The translations under genes were made by a program, and so were the position numbers. Under the pieces are notes generated by a model. The model was given only the letters and a program-made list of their open reading frames with translations. It ran no database searches and was not told where the DNA came from. A stretch of 64,000 nucleotides of DNA from positions 248,001 to 312,000 of the forward strand of contig NSJX01000026.1 in NCBI GenBank assembly GCA_002286715.1. Direction: 5' to 3'. This document shows positions 46,265 through 56,344 of this stretch, in pieces. How positions within the stretch are numbered: position 1 is the first letter of the stretch; the number at the start of each line of letters is the position of its first letter. The stretch is from Dentipellis sp. KUC8613 (Eukaryota > Basidiomycota > Agaricomycetes > Russulales > Hericiaceae).

Positions 46265-48779
46265 ATGGACCGCCCGCGCATCCAAGGACGCCTCGCGCGC
46301 ATGCTCGTCCCAGACGTGCTCGTCAACGGGCTCAGGTTGTTCTGGGTGACGCTGGTGATATGGGCGGAGATAGGGTTGTTCTTCTATAGCTTGTCGGATT
46401 GCAGGTGGCCAGACAGGGCGTTGCAGAGCGTGCGTAAATTTGCTCCTTTGTTCTACACCCCCTCCCTGCGATTCGTCGCAGCGACTTTGAACTCCTGAAA
46501 GTCGTCAAGTGGATATCTAGACACGCTAATGCTCATATGCATCTACGTAGGTGTCGGCGGCACTGCGGCCGAAACATGTTCTCCTGGTCGCCGACCCCCA
46601 AGTCAATCCCCCATCCCCTCTCGCGCGCACATGGACCCAGCTCCTCCGCGACATCCACCTCCGCAAGTCCTGGTCCGCAGTGCGACATGTACACCCCCAC
46701 ATGACCGTATTCCTCGGTGACATGCTCGCCAGCGGCGGCAGTGTCAAAGACGACCATGAGTGAGTTCTTCCTCCGTCTGCCGCGCTGCCGCCTCCTGGCT
46801 GGCTGCGCGCAAGACTTTGGTGATATATATGCGGGTATATTTCTACGAGATATTCATAGGTACGACGCGTATGTCAAGAAGTTCAAGGATACGTTTACGC
46901 TCGACCGCAGTGTCGAGGTGCGCTACCTCCCGGGAAACAGCGACGTAGGGTGCGTGTGCTCTTTGCGTTATGTATGGTGACCGCACTTAACGCGCCTTCA
47001 TCGATCGTGCCTCCGGGTATTGTGTCCGATTCCCATCACTGTGATCAGCTTGGGCGTGTCCAACTCCTTCACAAAACGTGTGCGCCAACGGTACGAGAAG
47101 TACTTCGGGCCGGTCAATCAGCACCTCACTGTGGCAAATCATTCCCTCGTTCTGCTGGATGCGCCGGGCATCGTCGACGAGGACTACCTTCGTGCTGGGC
47201 GAGCGGTGTCGTTTGAGGAATGGTTGCCTGTCAAGGGTGGACCGGTTGAGTTTGTCAGGACTGTCGCTGCAGGTATGTATGATATATATATGTCAGTAGC
47301 TGACGCCTTATGGTGGAAATGCAGAGTCGCAAGAAGACCCGGTCGTTCTGCTCAGCCACATACCCTTGCATCGTGCAGAATCAAGATCTTGCGGACCTCT
47401 GCGCGATAAGGGAACCATCCGACGAGGCGTTGGACATGGCTGGCAAAGTACACTAGGCAAACAGACGTCTACATTCCTTCTTCAAACCCTAAAACCGGCC
47501 GTCATATTCAGGTGAGATCATCCCGTCAGGGAGTGGGCACTATATTGATTGTGCATTATTGAATACTGATCATGCATGAATCAATAGCGCTGATGATAGG
47601 GACTACTGTGATATCACGCATACCCTCCGAGATACTACCTCAGCTAATGCCACTACCACGTCTATTCACGAGGTCACCGTAAAGTCAATCTCCCTTTCAA
47701 AACACATCAAACGCCCTGGCTTCCAGCTCCTCTCTCTCCTCCCCACCTCAGATGACGCTACTTCCAGCCTAGACCCCTCCACACCTAGACATGCATATAG
47801 ACCCTGCCTGCTGCCCTCTGCAAGCAGCGCAACCACAGGCCTCTACATCCCCTTCTTCATCCTCTCCTTCATCCTCCTCATCGTGGCGCACGTCCGTCGC
47901 ACGCGCCGCGCACTCCCGCGACTAAGTACCTCCGCCTCGCGCCCTACGATCGCCCCCGCCGTCCCGCCCTCTCCCTACTCCTCGTCCTCCGCCTACTCCT
48001 ACTCATACGCCTTCTCCAACACGCCCCCACAGCCGCCCTCGCAGGCGACGCTGCAGGCCCAGACCCCAAGCCAGAGCGCGAGCGCGTACTTCGACACGCC
48101 CGTGCACCCGTACGAGCGGTCAAACCTCGGCACCGGCGCAGGCGGGCTGCGCACACCCCGCACGCCGTGGACGCCGTGGAGCCCGACGCCCGGCCCTGGT
48201 CCGGGCGGCGACGAGGACGAGGACGACGGTGACGTCGAGCGCGCGCAGCGCTCGCCGGCGCTGCGGGGCGCGGGCCTGCGGGGCAGCCCGTGGGTGATTG
48301 GCGCGGGGAGCCGCAGCCGGGACACACTGGTCGGGAGCGAGGGCACGAGCGGCGACGCGGAGGGCGAGGGCGAGGAGGGCGAGGGCGAGTATGTGTATGT
48401 GGGCCGGAGGGAGAAGGAGACGGTGCGCATTCGGCCAGTGGAGAAGGGCTTGGTGGGCGAAAAGGAGAGGGCGAGAGGGGCGGGGAGGGAGGGCAAGGGA
48501 CGGCGGTGCACGTGGGAGTATGTGTTCTCGCTGCGTGGGCGGAGGCGGCGGATCGTGGTTGGTGCGCCGGCGTGGGTGTATGATGTCGCGGGGCTTGTCG
48601 GCCGCTGCTTGCGCGTGGATAGGCTGGTCGCGCGGGTGACGGGCGAGGACGTCAGTAATCGGACGAGGGCGAGGCGCGCGGAGCGGGGCGTTTGGGCGTC
48701 CGTGTGGCGGGATGCGGTGAGGGTCGGGTGGCCGGCGGTCGTCGTGTGGGCGGTCATCGCGTGGTTGTACTCGGCGTAG
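46265..48779 (+). CDS. Cdc1/Ted1-family protein, copy 2 (probable pseudoenzyme)
   Basis: Six exons (46265-46429, 46551-46759, 46860-46949, 47049-47272, 47325-47511, 47588-48779) give 688 aa. It aligns along its length with the 288-2354 gene: FFYSLSDCRWP, ADPQ (D70), FLGD (111-112), FGPVNQHLTVANHS, LLSHIPL, DYCDITHTL, a KRPGFQLLSL segment, a membrane helix (LYIPFFILSFILLIVAHV) and a C-terminal helix. Two metal-site histidines are lost: GNHD is GNSD (S152) and GDDHDYCD is ADDRDYCD (R296). Frame and splice sites are intact and the tail is long and Pro/Gly/Arg-rich, so the gene is not decayed. It may be a non-catalytic partner in GPI-anchor remodelling in the ER, which is inference. Confidence 0.85.
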
Positions 48780-49567
48780 AGGCCACCCGCGAGACTTGCA
48801 TCGCGTCGCGTACGTGTGTTGTTTGCGCTGGGCTGGTGGGCTTGGTGGCCGATGTATGATCGGTGTAGAGGGGCCAGGACATCCGTAGAACATTGACTAT
48901 CATATTTAGACCGGGGCGAACTCTGTTTTGTTTGTTTCATGTACTCTCGTCGAGGACTAGCTATGGCTATAGGCTATGGGACCTTCGTATGCACCGGACA
49001 TTCTTCGTAGGATAATTGGACGTCTTTTTTCACCCCGTTCAGTCCAGAAAAGCAACCAACATCAGCATCATCTTAGTACCCTACCGGCCGCGGGTGATAG
49101 TGATGCAAGGAGTCCGCATACTGCGTATACTGTGCGTCACGTGGGAGGTCGTAGCAGCTTGTCCTCGGGCGTTAATCTTTCGAACCTCCAGATCTATCTC
49201 ATCCATCTACTTTGCTACTGTGACAACAACTTTTGCCATTCGATCTAGGCCACTGAGAAGTAGTGAAGGCAGTTTTGAAATACGGTGCCCTGGGCATAGG
49301 CTAGTCGCCCAAGAGAGCAAGCAAACATCCGAGTCGTACGTTCCTTCGTAACTTTGTCATGTCGGGAAATATTCAAAACCAACTACCACCGATAATGATG
49401 TAGTCTCTATCAGAGAACACGATCTGCACCTGGAATTTTATGGAGCCTGCGTTTATGTCTAGGTAAGTAGGTAAAAGTGCCTCATTACGACGACCTCTGA
49501 ATCTCTCGCGGTCAGTGACGAGCATGCAGCTGGCAGCCATGGCACTTTATATTCAAGTGCAGACGGT
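48780..49567. other. Intergenic
   Basis: 3' flank of copy 2 and upstream region of the first F-box gene. No gene or repeat recognised. Confidence 0.6.
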
Positions 49568-51277
49568 ATGAGACCTCTCCTGACATCGGAGTCTCGCGTA
49601 TATCAGAAGCAAAGGCTAGGAAATGAGATGCGATTACTCTCTGTGCGCCTGAATGGGCTCGCTCCCATCTCATATCTTCCCGATGAACTCCTCCTCTCTA
49701 TATTCTCGCTTCTCGTGCCCAGAATATCCAGCTTGGACTCCTTCTCTCCCAGTTTAATGACACCATCTAACTCCTGGAGGCTGCGCTCGCAGTGGCTGAC
49801 GGTGCGGCGCCTGCTACACGTGTGCCAGCATTGGCGGAAGGTCGCACTTGGGTGCGCATTCCTCTGGACGAGTGTTGACTTTCGCGTCAGCCCTTTCTGG
49901 ACGGATTTTACTCTTGCGCATTCACAAGCGACTCCTGTCCAACTCATGACCAACGACGTCCACCAATTTGACGAACGCGAAATAGATCGAATTTCCTCCA
50001 ATCTGCACCGTGTCGACGCCGTTTGTATGTATCCCGATCCGTCGACTGCTGAACGAGTTTTCTCGACGCTGGCTGGTTCTGCCCCGCTTCTGCGCACACT
50101 TTGGCTCGGAAGTCCTGGAGGGGTGATGACGGCTCCTCCCTTTCTTCGAACAGAACTATTTAGCCATGTCAATGCGCCAAGGCTGAAAGACGTGGCTCTG
50201 GCCAACTGTGTCATGCCTTGGACCCCTTCATTCTTTACCCACCTAACGAAGCTCACCCTCTGCCACCCAGACCTGAACTTTTATTCGGAGAGAGTTCACC
50301 GTACCCACGAAGGACTATGGCTGCGCCCAACCTTGACTGAATTGCTCAATATCTTCGACGGGATGTCTGTCATCGAGGACCTTACGCTTCTATGGATTCT
50401 TCCGAACGATGCGTCGCCCAGGAACGATTCCCGCGTGGTCCACCTTCCTCGCTTGTCCTCCCTCTCTCTCGCCGGGACTCCGGAAGAAATATCGACCTGC
50501 GTGCACCATATTGAGTGTCCGACCATACGGTTTGCTGCGCGTTTTAATTCCAGGTCCTGGGACGCAAACTTTGCCCAGCAGTGCGATCACCTATCCGACA
50601 GTATCAAGCATCACATGCTTTACTCGGGTCCCAAGCTGCCGCTCATCGACGAAGTCGCGATCTCCATGGGCCCAGAATATGTGCAAGTCGTTGCTGCCGA
50701 CAGCCGTTACCCGAAGCACCAGGTCGATTTCGCTGTTCATTTCGAATGCAAGGCGAGGCGAAATAATCCGCTCTCAAAGATGATGCGCACCTTGAACCTC
50801 CACTCACGCGCCCTCTCCCGTCTGTCCATCAATCTGAGACGAAATCCACAGCATGCGAGGGACGGCGGGGTGTTGTACTGGAATTCTCTGTTCGAGCAAG
50901 GTTGCCTGCGGCACGCGCAGCATCTCGAGCTCAGTGGCACCGAGTTGTTTTTCTACCTGCTGCAGCCACCGGCGCGCCCGGCTTTGCATGGGATGCTGGA
51001 CACCCTTCCGTTTATGAGAACTGTCGCACTCTGCGACGTGGGAATCAGCGGCCCATTCGTCGTGACGAACCCTCTTGCGGCGGTAGAGACCCGCATGCGC
51101 GTGCGCGGGGCGCTGCGCGAGTTGCTGGAAAATCCTGCGATCCGCAGGCTCGCGTTCAGGAACTGCCCTGGTGCGACGATGCCTTGGCTGCAATCCCTGC
51201 GCGAGGAATTCCCGGATGCCATTCGGTGGGACGGTGATACAGAGGCGGCGTGTATAAGCGAACCTGTGGCTGCTTGA
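49568..51277 (+). CDS. F-box protein, member 1
   Basis: Single-exon gene of 569 aa. The F-box-like motif is at about residues 32-75: LAPISYLPDELLLSIFSLLVP, then a gap and RLLHVCQHWRKVALGCAFLWTSVDF. The remainder has leucine-rich, LRR-like stretches (LTELLNIFDGMSVIEDLTLLWIL, HLPRLSSLSLAGTPEEI) and ends with a conserved-looking tail, IRRLAFRNCPGATMPWLQSLREEFPDAIRW. Such proteins join substrates to the SCF ubiquitin ligase through Skp1; the substrate is unknown. This domain layout, with an intronless reading frame, is much expanded in Agaricomycetes. The second member lies at 54551. Confidence 0.85.
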   Translation: MRPLLTSESRVYQKQRLGNEMRLLSVRLNGLAPISYLPDELLLSIFSLLVPRISSLDSFSPSLMTPSNSWRLRSQWLTVRRLLHVCQHWRKVALGCAFLWTSVDFRVSPFWTDFTLAHSQATPVQLMTNDVHQFDEREIDRISSNLHRVDAVCMYPDPSTAERVFSTLAGSAPLLRTLWLGSPGGVMTAPPFLRTELFSHVNAPRLKDVALANCVMPWTPSFFTHLTKLTLCHPDLNFYSERVHRTHEGLWLRPTLTELLNIFDGMSVIEDLTLLWILPNDASPRNDSRVVHLPRLSSLSLAGTPEEISTCVHHIECPTIRFAARFNSRSWDANFAQQCDHLSDSIKHHMLYSGPKLPLIDEVAISMGPEYVQVVAADSRYPKHQVDFAVHFECKARRNNPLSKMMRTLNLHSRALSRLSINLRRNPQHARDGGVLYWNSLFEQGCLRHAQHLELSGTELFFYLLQPPARPALHGMLDTLPFMRTVALCDVGISGPFVVTNPLAAVETRMRVRGALRELLENPAIRRLAFRNCPGATMPWLQSLREEFPDAIRWDGDTEAACISEPVAA

Positions 51278-51679
51278 ACGGATAAGGCGACGAAAGGTAT
51301 GAGTTTGGCGCCAGAGTCTGAGTGATTCCAAAACCATTAGTATAAGAACGTCTCGTCGTTGCACTCTATGCGTGTGTAGGTAGGATGCGATAAATTATAA
51401 AAAAGGTGATCTGCATATTACAGGGCGAGCTACACTTTGCCTATTACGCGAGTCCATCGTATATGCTGTCGTTATCGAGGCATGATCTACACGAAACAAA
51501 CTACATGACTCGTGAAAAAAAAAATCAGTCAAGTGATCAAGTATCACGCACCTCGGGGACTCGTATCGTCATGATGCAGGGACGGGATAGTCATTTCGAG
51601 CAAGGTCCGACAGCCAGAACGGAAGGCGCGTAATGGCGTAACTTGCGATTCCGAGCACTAGCACAAAAAAGCACGGGGG
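51278..51679. other. Convergent 3' region
   Basis: AT-rich gap between the convergent F-box member 1 and the FIT-family gene. Contains short A runs (about 51516-51525). No gene. Confidence 0.6.
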
Positions 51680-52459
51680 TCAGTCGTTGAAGTACGCATT
51701 ACAGATCCAAAGTAAGTGCTCACAAAATCCTGATAGCTTCTCCATTGGCGAGTGGAAGTATACGCTAGTGATCCAATTCGCAAACATCCACAGCGTCATC
51801 AACGCGCCAGTGAGACCCACGGCAATTCTGTGCGCAGGCGTCCAAGCCTGTGCCCTGCGGAATGACGCGGCGAGTTGGTCCGCGAGGAAGAGCGTCCCGA
51901 GGGTGAGGAGGAAAACGTGGCCCGAGACATCGTGCCCGCGACGCAGACGGGGCACTGCCGCCCAGCCGCCTTCGACCAGCAGAGGTGTTGGGAAGAGTTG
52001 CTCGTGTGATAGAGCGGAAACGCGTGTCTTGTTGAAGCAGTACTCCGACGGCACGGGCACGTACGCGCCTGAAGGAAGGTGAAGCACGCATTGACCGCCG
52101 GAGCTCGCGATGACGCGTTCAAGGAGTGCGGGTCCGAAGAACCACGTTGTGAATCCTAACCATGCGCAGGTCGCGAGGATGTATTGCAGGGTGCGTTGAA
52201 GACGTCTCGAGTGGGTTGGGGAAGTGAGGATGTGGAAGAGGAACACTGCGCTGGTCCATGCCCAAGCGCGCTTGATGAAGACCACATTTAGTGGATTCGC
52301 TTTCGAGGCGAAGTAGTGCGTCGCGTGCAGATGGTGTGGACGCGCGGTGAGGAGCGGATTCGACGTGTCGAGATAGGTGTTATGTCTGATGGAGTAGAGG
52401 GTTCCGAGAAGAATGGTGAGGAACGTGAAGACGAGTGTGGTTTGACGAATGTCAGGCAT
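51680..52459 (-). CDS. Scs3/FIT2-family ER lipid phosphatase
   Basis: Single exon, 259 aa, with about six membrane helices. The family signature GHDVSGHVFLLTL puts the first catalytic His at residue 181, and TSVYFHSPMEKLSGF puts the second at 236, as in the lipid-phosphatase-like FIT proteins. FIT2 and yeast Scs3 act in the ER membrane as acyl-CoA diphosphatases and are needed for lipid-droplet formation and phospholipid balance. Length is close to FIT2. The start MPDIRQTTLVF opens directly on the first helix. The ORF has no breaks. Confidence 0.9.
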   Translation of the reverse strand: MPDIRQTTLVFTFLTILLGTLYSIRHNTYLDTSNPLLTARPHHLHATHYFASKANPLNVVFIKRAWAWTSAVFLFHILTSPTHSRRLQRTLQYILATCAWLGFTTWFFGPALLERVIASSGGQCVLHLPSGAYVPVPSEYCFNKTRVSALSHEQLFPTPLLVEGGWAAVPRLRRGHDVSGHVFLLTLGTLFLADQLAASFRRAQAWTPAHRIAVGLTGALMTLWMFANWITSVYFHSPMEKLSGFCEHLLWICNAYFND

Positions 52460-53088
52460 ATCTTTACCCGATGATATCGTACAAAGGCCTGTTTTATATC
52501 CTAAATCATGTCAGAGGTGCGCATGAAGGCCGGCGTCCTGTTGACACGCACCTAGTAGAAACACTCCTGGTTGGAACGAGGAAGAGTGTCGGGTCGAGGA
52601 GAACACGCTCGTCATTGCGGGGGCTTCACGTACGCAGCATGCCGTAAGCACCTGTAGAGCCTACCGTGTGGTGACCTTCTGCACCATTCTATCAAAACTA
52701 CTTGGAACAGAAAATACTGAGCGTGAGCAGCTGCATTCTCACGGACTCATAGGTATCTACGGCAAGAAAGCCCTCATCAATAGAAGACAGATAAAATATA
52801 CTAACTTTCCGTCGAGCAATTAGTCAAACTGCACCCAACGATGTTCAAGCTGCAAGTCAAACACAAATATGCCGTGGAGAGCATCTCAAAGCGATCAAAA
52901 ACGGACAGAAACTACGTATGCTATGTCACGACCTATGCACGGCATCTCTGGAATCATTTGTTGTCTGAATCCTTCGAATCGTTTCCGTCCTCCTGCTTGG
53001 TATCTTTCGTGTCAGAAGAGCCAGAGAAACCGCGAAATCTTGTTTCTGGAATCAGTGATCTTCTATGGTATGAAATGCAGGGAAAATA
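52460..53088. other. Intergenic
   Basis: Upstream of the FIT gene and downstream of the 85-aa gene. A short plus ORF (52841-53092) has no motif. No gene supported. Confidence 0.55.
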
Positions 53089-53408
53089 CTAAACGCACCC
53101 CCCAAATCCGCTCATGTAAGATTTGGCCTTCTGCTCCAGCGCTTTCGCCTCTTCGGAGGCATAATTCACGCCCTCCTCGATAATCTCCTCTGCTCGGCCA
53201 AGCACGGAGACGGATTGGGTGCCAATGATAGTCGAATCTTTTCCCTGAACAAATTTTACCACTAATTTAATGAAATATGTCTCGTGAAGGTCAGTGAACG
53301 ACGCACTGGATCCTTCCTGGCACCTTCCTCGGCGGCTTGAGAGGCGGTCGAGCCCTTGGATTCGTTCTCTTTTCCGTGGACTGCTTTCTGATCAGGTCTG
53401 TTGGGCAT
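53089..53408 (-). CDS. Small 85-aa protein, unknown
   Basis: Two exons (53408-53307, 53244-53089) joined by a 63-nt GT-AG intron, in phase 0. The protein starts MPNRPDQKAVHGKENESKGS, is hydrophilic in the first 40 residues, and then forms a likely amphipathic helix (GRAEEIIEEGVNYASEEAKALEQ built of Glu/Ala/Lys) before ending KSYMSGFGGCV. There is no signal peptide or membrane helix. The Glu-rich helix and a Cys near the C-terminus are the only notable features. The model rests on the splice sites and the frame, and I do not recognise the family. Confidence 0.7.
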
Positions 53409-53913
53409 TTTTGCGACTTGTGTGAAGCGATAATGCCAGCGAGCCTTTATAATCTTGTAGGAACGGTACCTTGAAAGGTAAAGGAAGAGTAAGAATGCAT
53501 CGAACCGCGTTCACCTGCGCGCGATGCTACTGCAACGAGCGACGAGCCGAGCAAGAGGGTTTTGAGAACGGATGCACTAGGCACATGGAGTAAAAGGGGT
53601 ACATGGAAGTGTGCTAGCGTGTGCGAATCGCAACGAGGAATGCGCAAAGTCAGGACCACATTCTGTTCATACCCGGCGGCGACAACTCCTCGGAAGCCTG
53701 AGAGGGACCTAGGTCAAATACCTTCCGGCGTCTTGCACCAAGGAACAAGACCACGATGGGGTACAATGCCTTGCGTATAACTGAGAGGTGGCATACGCGC
53801 AGTCTGGAGCGAAGAGGTAGTCCCGGCTACATTCCATGCGCATGCTCTGCACTACTGCTGTAAGGAATGTTTAGAAGGGGCGATTCCGAGGATACTTACC
53901 ATGTAAGAGCTCG
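53409..53913. other. Intergenic
   Basis: Upstream region of the 85-aa gene, up to the F-box relic. No gene supported. Confidence 0.5.
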
Positions 53914-54141
53914 ATGATAGCGATCCTGATGCATACGAATGATATCCTCACCGTATCGGAACAGCGCGAGGAGCTCGGGATCCCGGTCGACCGTGTCACA
54001 TTTTCGCGTTGTAGTGGTATTGACGGGGCTTGGTTGCGGGCTCTCAAGATGGTGTTCCTTGATCAGGTGTCTGAGGGTGAGTGCACAGGACTATGCGGTG
54101 CGCCTGGATCGATGCTAATGGGTGGTGAATACGATCTATAG
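53914..54141 (+). pseudogene. F-box gene relic (3' end)
   Basis: A 75-codon frame has EELGIPVDRVTFSRCSG followed by WLRALKMVFLDQ. This matches the C-terminal tail of the two neighbouring F-box genes (RRLAFRNCPGATMPWLQSLREEF and KVMFLDYGSAANLEWLQSLKAVF). No F-box or long frame lies upstream, so this is probably the truncated remnant of a third member. Confidence 0.55.
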
Positions 54142-54550
54142 AGGAATTGTAGTCAGTTTGTATTGGGTAGAAAAGAAGGGCAGACCGTCCCTCCGGTCGC
54201 CAGGCTCTCGGGAGTTGCCGTCGCTTGATCGAGGGCGCACTCGACTTGGACGCTCACTGGCATGTTCAGGACGGCGACTCAGATGGCTCTTGCTAGCATG
54301 TCTGTGAAGTGCCTCCGCTAGTGTTGGTGAAGCATTCCCACCCATCGATAGCTCTTCTCAACCTCAAGTTTGTCGAAGTCGGATTTAGAGGCCTGGGTAG
54401 GAAGTTGCGTGGCCCACCGCAAGCACTTGTAGACATTGAGCCACGGGACAGGTCAGTTGTTCTTTTTCTCTTCATGGATTCGAAGAGGCTCCCTGCTGAA
54501 AATGGCTGGTCTTTCATTATCAGGAACAGGAACATCGCTTCGATTCTGCC

Positions 54551-56344
54551 ATGTCGCATTTTCCCCCCCTCGCCGGGTCGGATGCTGCCGAACAACATGT
54601 CCGACGACTGGATGAAGAATATCAGAACCTGGTTGCTCAGTTGAACAGCCTGACTTCGCGGATGGTGGCCAACCGCGAAAGCGTCAATTCCCTAGCCCCT
54701 ATATCCACGCTACCGACCGAACTTCTTGTTCATATTTTCTCCTTTCTGTCCCCAAGCCGGAGATCTGATATCAAACACTTCGAAGATGTTATTCCCGCAG
54801 AGACATACCTGGCTTGGAGATATTGGATAAACGTCACCCATACCTGCGCGCATTTCCGGCGTGTCTCCATTGGAGATCCGTCTCTATGGACGGTCATCTA
54901 CTGCAGACTAGGCCCCGAATGGACGAATTTGATGCTGTCACGTTCGAGGTCGCTTCCTGTCAGTGTCGCCTTCGAACACACGAACATCAGGGTCGGCAGG
55001 TCATCCTTTTTCCCGGTTTGCAGCGAGCCCCGCGTCTCGCTCATTGCCGCTCATCGGGCACATATCAAGGCCCTCAGAGTCAACGCCCAAATCCTCGCTA
55101 CCGATTTCAAGTTCACGTGGATGCTTGAACGACTTCACGGTGACTTCCCTCTGCTGGAGAAGCTCGAACTCTATGGACAGCCCGGATCGACGGAAAACGA
55201 AATCGTGCGCATTCCGATGCAATATTTTCAAGGCATGCCGGCTCTGAAAGAGTTGACACTGGATAATATTGTGCCCTCATGGTCCCCAAGTACTCCATTT
55301 GCATTTTCTCATTTGACGACCTTCGACCTGGGTGTGGGCAATCCGGATGAGGACGATATATTTTTGGACCCCGGAGCTTTGCCTGGCGAACAGGCCGTTC
55401 ACCGCTCTCAGCTGTTCCCTACCCTGCCGCAGCTTCTCGACGTCCTGGAAACCATGCCGCTGCTGGAGGATCTGTCAATCCACGAAACTCTTCCCGAGAT
55501 GGACACTATGGACCCGCTCGGAGAGCCGAATCGCAAGGTCAACCTCCCCCGTCTCAAGGAGCTCGTCCTTTCGGGCTTCATGCGCAACTGCACGTTGTTA
55601 GCGGAGCATCTAGATTTTCCACACACCACTCGCGTCTCCCTGAGCGGCAATGACTTAGAAGACAGCGGCGACGACTTCCCTGCCATCGGCCGCGTCCTTA
55701 CACGGCACTTTGCTCGCCAAGTGTCCGCGTCTCGGGCCGTCTCCAACATGGGGATCATCATAAGAGCCACGGCGTTGACACTCTCTATACAGGTCGATTC
55801 CAAGCCGATATGGAATCTCAACGTGGACTGCAATCTTCACGAAGATGGTTTGGAGCTCCAATTCTTGCGCAACGCATTTGCCACCATGCCCGTGGGCGAA
55901 AACGCGTCTTTCGACGTCGTGATCGACTGGGGGTCTGAAACGTGGAACGCCGATATCATCGAAGACCTCTTCAGACAGCCGTCTCTCGCGACCGTGTCCT
56001 CCGTCGCAGTCTGCGGCAACACCCTATACCCCCTCTGCCCCGCCCTGCTCCGGCCAGTCTATGATATCCAGCTGGGCGAACACCCCCTGCCGGACCGCCT
56101 CCGCGCACTCAACGTCCTTCCCGGGCTCCGAGACGTGATCATTATGAATGTCAGCTGCATCGACTCGGGAGAGAACGAGCGTGCGCTGCTGCGCGACGAG
56201 ATCATCAATGTCATACGGGAGCGCAAGCCGCGCGGGACGCCGCTTCAGAAAGTTATGTTTCTCGACTACGGCTCCGCCGCGAACTTGGAATGGCTGCAAT
56301 CCTTGAAAGCTGTCTTTCCCGAGATAATCAGCTGGGCCAGCTGA
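54551..56344 (+). CDS. F-box protein, member 2
   Basis: Single exon, 597 aa. A short coiled-coil-like region (EEYQNLVAQLNSLTSRMVANRES) precedes the F-box, LAPISTLPTELLVHIFSFLSP, with HTCAHFRRVSIGDPSLWTVIY about 45 residues later. LRR-like stretches follow (FPLLEKLELYG, MPALKELTLDNIVPSWSP, LPQLLDVLETMPLLEDLSIHETL). The C-terminus ends LEWLQSLKAVFPEIISWAS, the same tail as member 1. It should serve as an SCF substrate receptor. It is paralogous to the 49568 gene, from which it is separated by the FIT gene, the 85-aa gene and the relic. Confidence 0.86.
   Translation: MSHFPPLAGSDAAEQHVRRLDEEYQNLVAQLNSLTSRMVANRESVNSLAPISTLPTELLVHIFSFLSPSRRSDIKHFEDVIPAETYLAWRYWINVTHTCAHFRRVSIGDPSLWTVIYCRLGPEWTNLMLSRSRSLPVSVAFEHTNIRVGRSSFFPVCSEPRVSLIAAHRAHIKALRVNAQILATDFKFTWMLERLHGDFPLLEKLELYGQPGSTENEIVRIPMQYFQGMPALKELTLDNIVPSWSPSTPFAFSHLTTFDLGVGNPDEDDIFLDPGALPGEQAVHRSQLFPTLPQLLDVLETMPLLEDLSIHETLPEMDTMDPLGEPNRKVNLPRLKELVLSGFMRNCTLLAEHLDFPHTTRVSLSGNDLEDSGDDFPAIGRVLTRHFARQVSASRAVSNMGIIIRATALTLSIQVDSKPIWNLNVDCNLHEDGLELQFLRNAFATMPVGENASFDVVIDWGSETWNADIIEDLFRQPSLATVSSVAVCGNTLYPLCPALLRPVYDIQLGEHPLPDRLRALNVLPGLRDVIIMNVSCIDSGENERALLRDEIINVIRERKPRGTPLQKVMFLDYGSAANLEWLQSLKAVFPEIISWAS

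Noticed and set aside
48120..48893. 257-codon minus ORF
   Set aside because: Antisense shadow of the last exon of the copy-2 Cdc1/Ted1 gene.
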